A stretch of DNA of 64,000 bases from Gnetum montanum (Eukaryota; Streptophyta; Gnetopsida; Gnetales; Gnetaceae), in contig MNCI01009376.1 of the NCBI GenBank assembly GCA_015680685.1, positions 357,477 through 421,476 on the forward strand, given 5' to 3'. Numbering within the stretch: position 1 is the stretch's first letter; each line of letters begins with the position of its first letter. Under the pieces are notes generated by a model. That model ran no database searches, was not told where the DNA came from, and saw nothing but the letters and a program-made list of their open reading frames with translations. Positions 1 through 10,870 of this stretch are shown here, in pieces. Position numbers and translations under genes: made by a program.

Positions 1-1300
1 CCTTACTTTCATAAAAGCAAACCTTCCTCTTTAAAACGGAAGGTTTCTTATTATATTCTTCTCTACCTTCTCATTTTCTCAACTTGCCTTCTTCCTTTGC
101 TACTTGCTCAATCACTCTTTGAATTTGATGGGCTCTTATTTTTAAGAATCATCCTTGGGCATAGACTCCAAGAGTTCTTCTCATTTTTGATCAGAGCCCA
201 TCTATGATATGGTGAAGTTGTTCCTATTAAGAATAACCATGGTTGAGATATCTGTGTAATTGAGAATAGTATCAACCATTGGCTACGTCCAAGGGTTCAT
301 GCATCTCTTGTTTCCATCTTTCAATATGCTTTCTCAAGTTGGACACTCAGGAGTACATCTGATATTTTTCATTGAATAGTTCGAGCAATGTACACCACCG
401 TCTAATGGATTATGGTTCTAGGAACCAGTACCAACTCTCTGCTTTCTTAATGAGTGTCCTTAGGAATAGCTTAAGCTTTTTCCAATTGTTCTCCACATTT
501 TGCAAGGGACATGCATTTTGAAAAGCCTATAGATGGTTCTATAGATCTAAGTTATATCCCCTTTCAAACTTGGGAATATTTTTCATGTCTAGCCTCTTGA
601 TCAGGTTATCCTTTACATGCCTTGTAGGAATTCTCACTGCCTCTACGATGTTCAGCATGCTTCAAGTGGCAAGCAAAGGCTCATCATAACCATGGCCTTT
701 GTGATGGTCATGGTGCCTATGATTTCCTTTGCAACCCATTCTTTCATGGTGATGAGCCTCCATTGAATTCCCATGCCCCTGATTTTGACTTGCCTGATGG
801 GCCTTATGATCATTTCGGTCTCGTCGATCACCTCCATCATGATCATGACCTTTGCACCTAAGAGGTGATCCATTTTTGCTAGAACTTAGATTGTGGACAA
901 TAGACTATAGGTTTTGGTTTTGGCCTTCTTGGTCGAATTCAAAAGGAGGAGTGTCATTGAATGGAGAGCCCTCAGAGAAGAATCCCTTACCATATCTTTT
1001 GTACAATAGTAATGGAGAGCCATCATACCATTTTCCCTTCACACTTTCATAATGCTTCTCTTGTTGTTGATCCATTTTATGTTGTGCATCTATGAAATGG
1101 TACTCCTTGGTATCAGTATCTTGTCAAACATATTTAGAATGAAGTCCTTGCAAACCCAACCTTATAAGAGTGCAATGGAGCATCACAAGAATAGATCAAT
1201 CAAGCGGTAACATAATGTTTTCCTCCAGGTCCCACCACCGCATCTATTCATCCTGGTGTAGGATGAAGGTGAAATTGGGCACATACTCATTAGGATGAGT
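1..1300 (-). pseudogene. ORF1 (gag-like) remnant of Asp-primed LTR element D
   Basis: Read on the minus strand, this stretch carries a stop-interrupted gag-like protein. A recognisable piece is LDMKNIPKFERGYNLDL, followed by a Trp-rich retrotransposon-gag-like block (a WYWFLEP segment, then LFNEKYQMYSSVSNLRKHI), then HIIDGL, then TLGVYAQG. The same order of blocks occurs in the ORF1 copies near 45.5, 51.6 and 61.3 kb, and it resembles C most closely. The upstream part is rich in His/Asp/Lys, as in C. The gene lies downstream of the LTR at 1575-2427, consistent with a 5' LTR-gag order on the minus strand, and runs off the left edge. Many stops mean it is not functional. The gag role in packaging is family knowledge; membership is inferred from the block order and the neighbouring PBS. 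Confidence 0.7.
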
Positions 1301-1555
1301 GTATACCACCCTATATTGATGAGGCACTTACTAATCTATTTATTTAATTCTTTGTTGATTGGATATTTGCTCAAAATTAGATGGAGAATCACTCATATGA
1401 GAAGAAGACATTGTTGGATTAGAAAAAATAAAACTCAGTGTGTTTATTATAATGATTTTTGTTATTTTGATGTATGATGTGTGCTTAGGGTTAATTCCAA
1501 TGATGTTAAATGGTTTTCACTAAGTTCCTAAATAGCACACGTATCACACAAAAGG

Positions 1556-1573
1556 TCCCCAGTAATGATGCCA
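1556..1573 (-). promoter_or_regulatory. Primer-binding site, tRNA-Asp type (element D)
   Basis: On the minus strand this reads TGGCATCATTACTGGGGA, one base after the LTR end. It matches the plant tRNA-Asp PBS (TGGCGCCGTTGCCGGGGA) at 13 of 18 positions. All five differences are C-to-T or G-to-A transitions. Confidence 0.7.
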
Positions 1574-1574
1574 A

Positions 1575-2427
1575 TGATGAGTACATAGGTTAAATCACAA
1601 GCATTCACACATAAGCTGGTTGAACTCTATAGATGTTAAGTCTTCAAGTACATAGGTTCTAGAAAGTGAAATCTAATTGTTCTAATCATTTTCTTTCTAG
1701 TTACACTTGTGAAATGCAAGGGTATGGTTAAGTGTAACTGAGGCATCTAATTTTTATCATTTTTTATGTTTTATGTTCTTGATGCTTAAAATAAAGGAAT
1801 GAAGTAATTTTTAATGGCTAATTTCATCTCACTAATTAATATCTAACTAATCCTAACATAAGTATTGGGTCCCACTTTCCATACACATCCTAAACATGTA
1901 TAACACTGCTAGGTTACCAAACATTAGCGTTGTTGGGATTACCAAGCATCATGCACATGCTCAAAGTGGTCATACTTATGTTCTTAATTAATTACTATTT
2001 AGCCTAGCTAACTTAACTTAGCTTAACTTAGCTTAATTACTTGAAAGCATTAAATAAAATTACATAAAATGTTAAATGCATAAATAAAATTTTTAATCTA
2101 GCCAAAGTGCTGCAAGGCTTATGAGAAACCTCATCTTTATTGTTACACACACTATCATGCTTAGGTACAATACTGCTCAACTAAAGATCTGTACACTCAA
2201 TGACTCTTGTTGCAAGCACTTGGAAAAATATTTTAACTCTAAGGAAGAAAAATTGCAAGAACTCTACTATGCTATGACAAAACTTATGCTCAAACCATGC
2301 ATCCAAGTGCTATATTAATAGGTTAGCATACATATTGTGATATCAAATATTTGACATTGCTTCTGAGCCCTTCATATTAGGGCTTTACTATTGGATATTT
2401 GATATTAGATAAAAAAAATACAATTCA
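1575..2427 (-). repeat. 5' LTR of element D (about 853 bp)
   Basis: On the minus strand it begins TGAATTG and ends CTCATCA, directly before the tRNA-Asp PBS. Family landmarks in order are a cluster of GATATC/AATATC-like palindromes (about 2340-2410), a TATA-like CCTATTAATATAG (about 2310-2322), an AATAAAG motif, and the paired stretches resembling 'ttaagtgtgactacttggta' and 'cttggtaatccc' seen in the LTRs of A and B. The 5' end is placed where E-family LTR homology starts, so it may be off by a few bases. Confidence 0.65.
2311..2322 (-). promoter_or_regulatory. TATA-like box in LTR D
   Basis: On the minus strand it reads CCTATTAATATA. It aligns with CCTATAAATATAG in the LTRs of A and C and lies just downstream of the palindrome cluster. 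Confidence 0.45.
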
Positions 2428-2578
2428 GAACTTATCCATGTTCTCATCTTGCCCATGTAGTCTTCATTTTGACCTCTCATTGTAGATCTAATTTTCTTAA
2501 GTTCTTAAGTTCTCATTATCCACAATAAACATTCTATGTTCTCCATTTTTCTTAAGGTTTTGACATACCAAAAGGTCA
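2428..2578 (-). repeat. Truncated 3' LTR of copia-like element E1
   Basis: It matches the outer (U3-start) end of the E-family LTRs at 13.3-13.4, 18.0 and 21.7-21.86 kb. Shared segments include 'catcttgcccatg', 'ccacaataaacattctatg' and 'tttgacataccaaaaggtc'. On the minus strand it starts TGACCTTTTGGTATGTC. The rest of this LTR has been separated by element D and lies beyond the window. Confidence 0.6.
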
Positions 2579-2598
2579 ATAATCTTTCCCTTTTTAGT
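2579..2598 (-). promoter_or_regulatory. Polypurine tract of element E1
   Basis: On the minus strand it reads ACTAAAAAGGGAAAGATTAT, directly before the LTR start TGACC. The intact E2 element has the equivalent AAAAAGGGGAAGATAG next to TGGACC. Confidence 0.5.
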
Positions 2599-2879
2599 AA
2601 AGTCCAAAACTTAAGAAAAGAGATGAGTAAATTTAAACTTTAAATAATAATAAACAATAAAAATACTTAAGATGTATAAATTTCAATGACAGCCAAGGGG
2701 AATTGGTAAGATAGAAACATAAGAGCTCAAGCCAATAGGTTTAAGAATAAACAAGAGATTTCCACAAACTATCTAAGGGCCAACCTAACTATCTATATAG
2801 CATACAATTGGCATAAAGTTCACAAACATTTGTCTATACATATACATATCAACTATCCATAAAAAATTCTCCCCTTTTT

Positions 2880-4680
2880 TTGACATCAGCCAAAATGAGG
2901 GACCACTTGAGGACTCTAATTACTAAGCTTAGTGGCATCATTCAAATCCTCATCAAAAGAAACTATAGCACACGAAGGCTTGTGTGTGTCCTCTTCATTA
3001 TCATTACTACTAGTACTAGCGTTGAAAACATGTTGCTCATCATCATCATCTAAAGAAGGTATTTGAACTAAAGTTCTCCGTGGATAGATCTTCCCTTGAA
3101 ATCAATATGAAGTAAGTGGATCTTATTGAGATGGAGCCTACTATAAGGATTTGGAAACACCCTCCCTTTGATAAGTGATAGGATTGGTAGGTATTCATTG
3201 GGAAGAAGTTTCAAAGATGCTCTCCATGGCCTATTGCTCAAATTTCTGTGGAGCATCATCTTGATGATGAGAATTAGGTCTAGGCTACATGGTATCAGGA
3301 AGCTCATCCTGGACATGTGCTGGTGGTGCATCAAGCTCCTGTGAATCAAATGCATTTCCTAATTCATAAGCCTAGGAAGACTAAGTATCTATTGAATGTT
3401 TTGGTGGGGTTAGATAGTCCTCCTAACTATCTAATATAAGAGGAGTAGTGATCTTCTTAAATTGCTATTCGTCAAGAGGAAGAGTTACTCTAGCTACATT
3501 CATTCTCTTACGAAGGTAAGATAGATTCTTCCCAATTGTCCTAATAGCACAAGAAAAGGGCTTAAGAAACTTCTTTAGAGAAGATCTCATCTAACTACCA
3601 ACAAATCTAGACCTTCTTAACTAAGAAGAGGCTTGAGATGGTGATGCAGATTCCTTCTCCCTAGATTTTTGAGGCCTAGTGCTGGGTTATGCTTCTTTCG
3701 CATGGGTGGAGCTTCTCTTTACTAAATACTCACCAAGGCTCCTCTCACCTTTAAGCAAAGGCATGTCAGGAATGTCAACACCTCTCTTTTAGATTAGCAA
3801 ACTGATGAGGTGAGGATGCTCATATATTCTCTTCTTGATAAGTAAGCTCAACATGTCTCGATAAAGAGTATGACCTAAGTCCAAGGATTGTCCTGTGAGA
3901 AGGCAATAGAGAACAAATGCTTGGGCTAGTAACAAATAATTATAGCTTCCTCCTTTTACAATGATATTATATAAAATAATGAGATAGAGGATGGAAGCAT
4001 CTATGATCATCTGACTCCTAAAAACTCTTCTACTATGTAGAGATATTAACTACCCAAACAAAGCATCATAAAATTCATCTTGGGAGACAAAAATCACACC
4101 ATTTGTGAAGATTTCATTCATGGAACGAATGGTGATCCTAAACACATCGACACGAGAAATCCCGAGAATTGTATTAACTACTTGAGAAGAAACATCAATT
4201 AACATACCTCCAATCATGATAGTGAAAGCCTTAACAGAAGCATTTGTAATAACAATGTTACTATAAAATTCTCTTATGAGAATTTCAAGCACACAAAAAT
4301 TCATGGAAATGAGTGAAATCCAATAAAATACTTTTAAAAACTCCCTCAATTCCTTCTAACAATGCTACTAACAATAAAGAGAGCACTCAGAGATAATAGA
4401 GATGGTTCAAATTACCTCAAACTGATGCTCGGCATTAATGGATCTAAATTGTGGAATATAAGTGCTAGTAGTGCTAGAGAAAGCTCCCTTTAACTTCTTG
4501 CTCTTCCTTGGTGGTATCCTTAATGTTGCAACCTTCTTGTGGGCCATGGATTTTGAAGCAAAATGCATAACTCATTTTCGTTGATGAAGCTTTGGTCATC
4601 TCCCCTTGGTCATTGTTGGCACATTTCAGGCATTTAATGGAGCAAGTTTTGAAAGGGAAGTCCATTTATCTACTAGTCTG
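2880..4680 (-). pseudogene. ORF2 of element E1, plant-transposon-protein-like, decayed
   Basis: A minus-strand coding relic runs from about 4680 down to 2900 with several stops. In order it shows a short basic N-terminus, a conserved block with LIREFYSNIVITNASV and GGMLIDVSSQVVNTILGI (about 4100-4300), a second block with AFVLYCLLTGQSLDLG and HPHLISLLI (3790-3960), then a low-complexity acidic/Ser/Pro tail with DDDDEQHVFNAS (about 3020). The two blocks resemble the 'putative plant transposon protein' domain annotated in many plant retroelements. The same protein recurs in E2 (13.9-15.65 kb). No protease, RT or integrase accompanies it. Its function is unknown. Confidence 0.6.
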
Positions 4681-5289
4681 TGAAGTTATTCACTATTAAA
4701 TAAAATGATTGGTAGAGTGTAAGAAGAGGAAAATCATTGAAAAGAAAGTGGATAATGCTTTTCATATTCAAGACACTTAGATAATGAATCTTACAATCTA
4801 AGAAAAATTTTAACATTATCATAGCATACAGTCAAATAACATAATCTTGACTTGAACTTTGAAGCATGGTATGTAACTCTGTGTCATGATAATTGATAAA
4901 GTTGCTAGTATCAATGAAGCCAATTGTTGCCATAGTGAAATAATAACTGGTGAAGCTCTACTTATTAAAAAGAAGTTTTTAGAAAATGCTTTAGGCATAT
5001 GAGTAGTGCACTGAAGGCTTCTTGTGGTGGAAAAAGTAGTAGCAGCCTGCTAGATTTGAACACATCTCCATTTCCCTCACCTCTAGCTAGTTCGAGAGTC
5101 ATGATTAGGTAATTCTTCCCACTTAAAGAAGAGTCCTTTGAATCTGCTATTACACAAACTTACCATCCATATGGCCTTTAGTATAGGAAGTTTGGAGTTC
5201 CCATGAATAATCCAAAACTTTGCAATGGGGATTTTCTTTTGTCCAGCATTCTACTCCAAACTACAAGGAGGAACATGCGTAGACTATGC
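4681..5289. other. No gene recognised between E1 and the AP2 pseudogene
   Basis: This is AT-rich sequence without a convincing coding block. A plus-strand reading near 5040-5100 gives a Ser-rich LLDLNTSPFPSP-like stretch. That could be a vestige of the N-terminus of the AP2 gene that follows, but it is too short to claim. Confidence 0.3.
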
Positions 5290-5560
5290 TCTAAAGGCTC
5301 AAAGGTGTATGTTTTATAAGTGCACTAAGTGTTGGGAGTCTTAGATGTGAGCTTGCAGAAAGCAAGTGTACCTTGCCTTGTAGATGGATTTGATATGGTG
5401 CAAGTGGCTACTAGGGTGTATAATAGGGCTACCCATAGATTTAGAGGCCTCAACATAGAAATCAATTTCCATATCCTAGATTATGAAGAAGACTTTAAGT
5501 GGATTGGCCATCCAAACAAGGAAGAATTTATTCAAATCCTTTGGCAATAGAGAGCTGACT
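5290..5560 (+). pseudogene. AP2-domain transcription factor pseudogene (first AP2 repeat)
   Basis: The plus strand encodes most of an AP2 DNA-binding domain of the euAP2 kind. Frame 1 gives FYKCTKCWES then CRKQVYL, matching FYRRTGRWESHIW..KQVYLGGFD of the family, with two stops in the middle. After a frameshift near 5375 the other frame continues GFDMVQVATRVYNRA, FRGLNIEINFHILDYEEDFK and KEEFIQILWQ, matching GFDTAHAAARAYDRA, FRGVDADINF, DYEEDLK and KEEFVHILRR. A stop then follows at 5548. AP2 genes normally carry introns around VYLG and GFD; here the parts are contiguous, which suggests a processed retrocopy. The second AP2 repeat is not recognisable. Family identity is fairly secure; no function is expected. 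Confidence 0.72.
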
Positions 5561-6299
5561 ATTCTAAACAAAAACCAACTTCGATCCCAAAATATATGCA
5601 AGTGTGAAACATGTTGAGTTTGTGTTGGATTTGTAAATTGGTGGTGCATCCTGCTCATTGCGTATAATGAATATTGAAGCACCACCTAATGATAGGCTGC
5701 AAGGAGCTTGGAAATCCTTTGATTCCAATATTAATAATAAAGGTTTCAAGCTAACTAGAAAAAATGCTACCACGAGAAATGAAAAAAAATGAAGATGGGC
5801 AATTGTAGTGATTCCATTCCTTCATGGGTGTTAACTATTTTGTCCGAAGGGTTCACTGCAGGCATCATGTCTTATTTCATAATTGCTCCACTGGTTGTGA
5901 TCACTCTAAGAAGTGGATGATTTGTGAATTAAAAATACAGTTAGTGGAAAATAATGGTCATTGACAGATTCAATGGTGGGGTTGTTAAGGTGAGCTACCA
6001 ACTGGAGAAGAAAATCTTAGAACGAAAGGTAGGGATTGTTGGGGGAAGGGTGGTTGGCTTGTTAAGGTGAGGTACAAACTAGAGAAGAAAACTTTAAAGC
6101 CAAATCCTTAATAGAGTCCAAAGTTGTGAGATGACTCCCTAATCACCTACAACAAGACAAAAGCTTATTGCACCCCCTGGAATAAAAGCTAAGAAAAGAA
6201 ACCAAAACAAGCAATTTCAAAAGAGAAACCATTTAAGAAAAAGTAAATATCATTGGTAAAGCCTAGTTCTTAGCATTGAAGTTGAACATTACTAGCAAT
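5561..6299. other. Unassigned stretch with a 43-bp direct repeat
   Basis: No coding homology is recognised. Two imperfect copies of a segment beginning 'ttgttaaggtgag' and ending 'gaagaaaa' (about 5980-6022 and 6060-6102) are separated by G-rich sequence. This could be downstream sequence of the AP2 retrocopy or the tail of the LINE. Confidence 0.4.
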
Positions 6300-9200
6300 A
6301 GAGAATTTCATTCCATAGTCAAATTTAATGTAACTGGTGTTTTGATACTAGATGACATTTCCAAACAAAGAAAATAATCTCAAATAAGAGGATTTTCCAG
6401 GCATTTTGAAGGTGTTTCTTAACATAGTCATCTTTGAAGATACATAGAGGAAAATCAACATAATGGTTAAGAATAAAAGCTTGGAAAGATTGACACCACT
6501 TCCAAATTTTTCAAGAGAATGAGCAATCCAAAAATACATGCAAAAAAGAGTCATCGGCTTGGCAAATGGTGCATGTAAGGCAATCAACTCCTAAGTGAAG
6601 CCTATGTCTAATGGGTAGACCTTGATAAATCATGGACCAAAAAAAGAAACAGTACTTAGGTTGGGCCTTGGAAGTTCAAACACAATGAAAAATAGCTTTT
6701 TAATGGTGATCCTTAAGATGCATACTCCATCTTCTATTTAAAGTGGAGAGTTGGAATTCTTGCACATGAAACCAATATTTGGATTTAAAAATGTGTAAAG
6801 AACATAGAGGGGAACCATTAGGGCAAAACCACTCATCATACCAAGGATTATTATTATGCAACTTAGGAATACTAAAGTTGGAGAGAACATGCTCAATGTG
6901 CTGGCAAATAAGAGTATCTTGTCTTTGAAACCCCCATTTAACTTTGGCATGTTGTTAAGATAGGGTAGTAGAATCATTCCTAATAGTAAATAATTGAGCA
7001 ACATATGGAGATTGTGATCAACAAAAAAATTGTCTTGATGAGAGAATTCATCATAAAGATAACCCAAACTCTTTTTAAAAATATGAGACCACCAAATTAA
7101 GTGCATTGACAAAGAGTTCAAACTTATCTAGGAAGGTTTCCATTGCAAAAAGCCTTTAAGTTTACTATAACACCACCAAATTTTCTTGAACAAGAAAGAA
7201 CCTATAATCTTTTGAGAACCTCCACTAATGATCCAATTTCTCTAATGATTTTTTTTCCATCTATGGTGATTACCAAGACGAGAAATGTTATTCCTATAAA
7301 GGATCTTGTAAGCTTTATCTCCTTCTATATAGCAAGTGATCCACTTGATGGCCAAGAGAATACTTTGGTGCTCAATAGAGACAAATTGAGAAAAGTGTCA
7401 TTTGAAAATTAGTTATAATAAGATCCTTTCCTTCTCATGGAAGAGAGATACCTCTTAACCTCATATATTCATTGTGAGATCTAAAAATAGCTCCTAGAGT
7501 GTCAACAGCTAGGATAAAAAGATAAGGAGCTAAAGGGCATCCTTGTCGTACTGATTTTGAAGCTCAATAACCATTTATATAAATAACTGAAGAGGCCTCT
7601 GACAAAACTAGATTGATATGTCTATCAAAAACAGTACCTACGTTATGATGTTTAACTATACTTCTTAAAAAGGACCAATCAAGCATGTCATAAGCTTTAC
7701 CAAAATCGAGCTTAAGAAGAATGAAATTTGGATTAGTGGAAGAAGCCCAATGCAAGCCCTCAATAGCAACAATGACATTGTCTAAAATATACCTACCTTG
7801 AACAAAACCAGTTTGCTCTTTGCTTATGAGCTGAGGAAGAAAAGGTTTTAATTTATTAGCTATAGCTTTAGCAATAATTTTGTAGATAACATTTTAAAAA
7901 GTGATAGTGAACTAGTTTCTAATGCGCATACAATCTCTTAACTTGGGTAGAAGCTTAATAATACCAACATTGATCAATTTTCCAAAGGAACCTTTTCTAA
8001 GGGCTTCCTTATACACACTATAGATAGTATCTTGAAGAGTAGGCCAAAATTTCTTTAAAAATTTTTTAGGAAGACCATCCATACCAAGGGATTTGCCATC
8101 GTGGAGTTTTTGAAGAGCTTTACCAAGATCTTGTTTAGAAAGAAGAGAAGTATCACCAAATATGGAATGATTAAAAGGAGTAATAACTTCTAAGAAAGTA
8201 TTAACTATAGTGGGATCAATAGCTTCTTTTCAAAAAATTCAAGAGTAGAATTCAAAGAAAACCCGTAGAATGTCAATCTTGGAGATAAAGATATTATCAT
8301 CAACTTGAATAGCTGGGATTTTAGGAGATGGGTTTCTCCCTTTGAGGAGACAAAAAATCCTTTTGTAGCCTAGTCACCCATGTGGAGCTAAGAAAGATGG
8401 ATGCAAAGGTAAGCGCCTCTAGCTTCATGGTGATCCATTATATGAATGTTCCCCTTAATAATTTGCAAGTGATAGATTGAGCCTCAATAGCTTCACCTCT
8501 ATTAATGATGTTTTGTAATAAGGAGATTTCCTTATGAAGGTTGGACTTATGAGAATTTAGTCTTGAGGCCACCAATTTATCCACATGTTTGGAAAACCAC
8601 TGGAGGCAAGTACAAGCATTAGTCCACCAATCAATCCAATCATCTTCTCCAAGGGGTTTAGAATGTAGATTCCATATGTGCATCAATAAATAGTAAAAGA
8701 AGTTGTTATGAAGAAAGGCAATGTAAAAAATATAAAGGTCATTAGAAGAGTGGGAGCAACCAGAGAGAGAAAAAGACCAATGAATAGGATAATAATTTGA
8801 TAGAACCTAGGTATAATCTACTTAAATAGGAGCACTGTTGGTGGTAATAAATTGAATAGAAGCATTCATAGATAGGTAAACGTGATCCAACCTAGAAGAA
8901 ATGTAAGAGTTTCCATATCTAGAATTGCTTTAAGTAAACCAATTAGAAGTGCTAGAAGAGGGGTAGTTTCCATTAGCTTCTTGAAAATTCAATTTGTTCT
9001 TCAAAAAAAGCCAAATAAAAAGCTCCTTATTATCTAAACCACCTCTCTGTCCTCCAAATTGATCCTTTGGATGCTAGATCACATTAAAGTCTCCTATGAT
9101 GATCCAATTAGCTATGGGAAAGTTGTGCCTGAGCCAATTTCAGAAAAGCTTTTGATCATTCAGAGTACAAGGAGCATAAATGGAAATGATCCCTAGGATT

Positions 9201-9505
9201 TCATTAGCATACTATAACTAAACCCAATAACAATGCCCTAAATTATCACGACTATGATCAATAATAGAATCCTATCACTTATTGTGAAGAAGAATTATAG
9301 CTTCCCCTTTACCATGTTCATGGTGAGAGGAGACATAATAACTATTGGGAAAAATACTCTTACAATAGGTTTGAAGATGAAATCCTTAGATTTTAACTTC
9401 TTGAATACAAACAACATCAAGGGAATGCCTACGAATATAATCTAAGACTATATATCTTCTACAAAGATCCAAGAGTCCCCTAACATTCCATGAGTAACAC
9501 TTCAT
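6300..9505 (-). pseudogene. LINE ORF2: endonuclease, reverse transcriptase, zf-RVT
   Basis: The minus-strand start at 9505 gives MKCYSWNVRGL, the usual start of a plant L1 AP-endonuclease, followed by VVCIQEVK (catalytic Glu) and IIGDFNVI (about 9060-9110). RT blocks follow: GMDGLPKKF, INVGIIKLLPKL, KIIAKAIANKLKP, EQTGFVQGRYILDNV, LLKLDFGKAYDMLDWSFL (about 7690) and VRQGCPLAPYLFIL (about 7520-7560). After IITNFQ the expected YADD is missing: about 7 bases appear deleted at about 7407, so the frame shifts. Near 6500-6590, LTCTICQADDSFLHVFLDC is the zf-RVT Cys/His cluster. Nicking and target-primed reverse transcription are family knowledge. This copy is inactive. Confidence 0.82.
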
Positions 9506-9559
9506 TGTGTTTGTAAAGATGAAGGAGGATCCCCCTCAACTAGTAAAGCGTAAAAGAAT

Positions 9560-10694
9560 TCCTAACCTAAAAGCTATTTACTAAAGGATGACAAGCACTT
9601 GTTCTTCTACTAGTAGTCTAATTACCATTAGCAACAATGGGAGATCAATGCCCTTTAGGGAAATCACTAAATATAGGATTATCTTGTGTGACTGAGGCAT
9701 AATATTTCTAGGTAACTTGCTCCCAGCCACTAGTAGCATCTGTTGGGGCCCCTTCTTGGTTAAGAGGAGTCTTAGTAACATCAGTATCCTCAATATTCAT
9801 ATCCTCAGCATTTGACATCTTGGGGTCTAAAGAAAAAGGGTTAGCCAAGCACACCTCAATAGTATCATTACCCATATCCTTAGATATATTTTTATCTTTT
9901 AATTCTTTACTAACCTATTTTGCTAAAATTCGCTCGACTTTAATCTTGGCCAATAACTTTGAACATTGAGCTTTTCGATGGTTATGATGAAGACAATAAT
10001 AACAATAATTTGGAAGCATAAGATATGAAATTTTTTGAATAAAAGTCCTTCCCTTGACATTAAATTCCAGTGAGTTAGGATGTGGCTTTTGCATGTCACT
10101 TTTAACACACATTTGCTAAGTTGGCCTCAAACGAAAACCTGAGAAGGACTTCATACCAATGACCTCCCCAACCTACGTAGCAAGAATGTCAACATGGGAA
10201 GAAAAATGAGAAGGGAGCCCTAGAAATTCTATCCAAACTGGAAAAATACTTTTACTCTCTTTTCTGGGGTCAAAATCCTCCTTCCAAGGTCGAAGCACTA
10301 AAAAGGATCCATAGACGTCCCAAATTGATTATTGTTTCAAGAAATCTACCATAGCCATAGTTTGAAAAGCAAAAAGAAAAAACCCTCTAGTAAGATTAGA
10401 AGCCAAGGTTAATCTAATGTTATGAGGCTTCCAGAATTTTTTGGCCCATTCCTAAAAAACTAAGGTAGGAGGAATCTTGGTAGTAAAAAAATTGATAAAA
10501 CCGATTACATAAAGATGGGTAAAGGTTTGAACAGTTTGATCAAAGATGTATTTAGGGAAGTCAAACCATAAAAAATTGTCATTATCATCCATTTTAGTAG
10601 TATTGTCAATGGGTTGCAAATCATTGTTGGAGGAGTCCATTATTTTACTTTTTTTCCCTCCAACATTAGAGAAAGAAGAGATAATTTGGGTCAT
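9560..10694 (-). pseudogene. LINE ORF1: DUF4283-like RNA-binding protein with zinc knuckle
   Basis: Read from 10694 leftward, an acidic N-terminus (DDNDNFLWFDFPKYIFDQ) leads into a DUF4283-like region with EWAKKFWKPHNIRLTLASNL, FFLFAF, VLRPWKEDFDP and FPVWIEFLGLP (about 10.2-10.5 kb). A zinc knuckle of spacing CX2CX4HX4C (CYYCLHHNHRKAQC) follows at about 9950-9995. This is the typical plant L1 ORF1 layout, thought to coat the element RNA. It lies directly upstream of ORF2 on the same strand. Stops at several points make it a pseudogene. Confidence 0.75.
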
Positions 10695-10870
10695 GTAGAC
10701 TTGTTGGGCCCTAGCCCAACTACTTTAGGGAATTAGAGTAAAGAATGTATTAAGAAAAAGAAAAATAGAAATAAAAAGGAACAAACACACCAGGATGCCA
10801 GAAGAAAAATCCATAATAGACTAGTATTTATAGCAACAGACAATTCTTGGAGCCACTAGCTGCCATAGTC

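Larger units (their letters stand above)
1..2427 (-). mobile_element. Non-autonomous Asp-primed LTR retrotransposon D (5' part)
   Basis: This is the 5' LTR, PBS and ORF1 of a minus-strand element cut by the left window edge. It belongs to the same family as elements A, B, C and F. The right end abuts E-family LTR sequence at 2428, so D appears to have inserted into the 3' LTR of element E1. The partner LTR and TSD lie outside the window. Confidence 0.65.
6300..10870 (-). mobile_element. L1-type LINE, minus strand, degenerate
   Basis: The parts are in L1 order on the minus strand: ORF1 with a DUF4283-like region and zinc knuckle (10.69-9.56 kb), then ORF2 starting at 9505 with AP-endonuclease, reverse transcriptase and a C-terminal zf-RVT block (to about 6.3 kb). 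A poly(A) tail and TSD are not evident, so both ends are approximate. Many stops and a lesion in the RT active site show it is dead. Confidence 0.8.
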
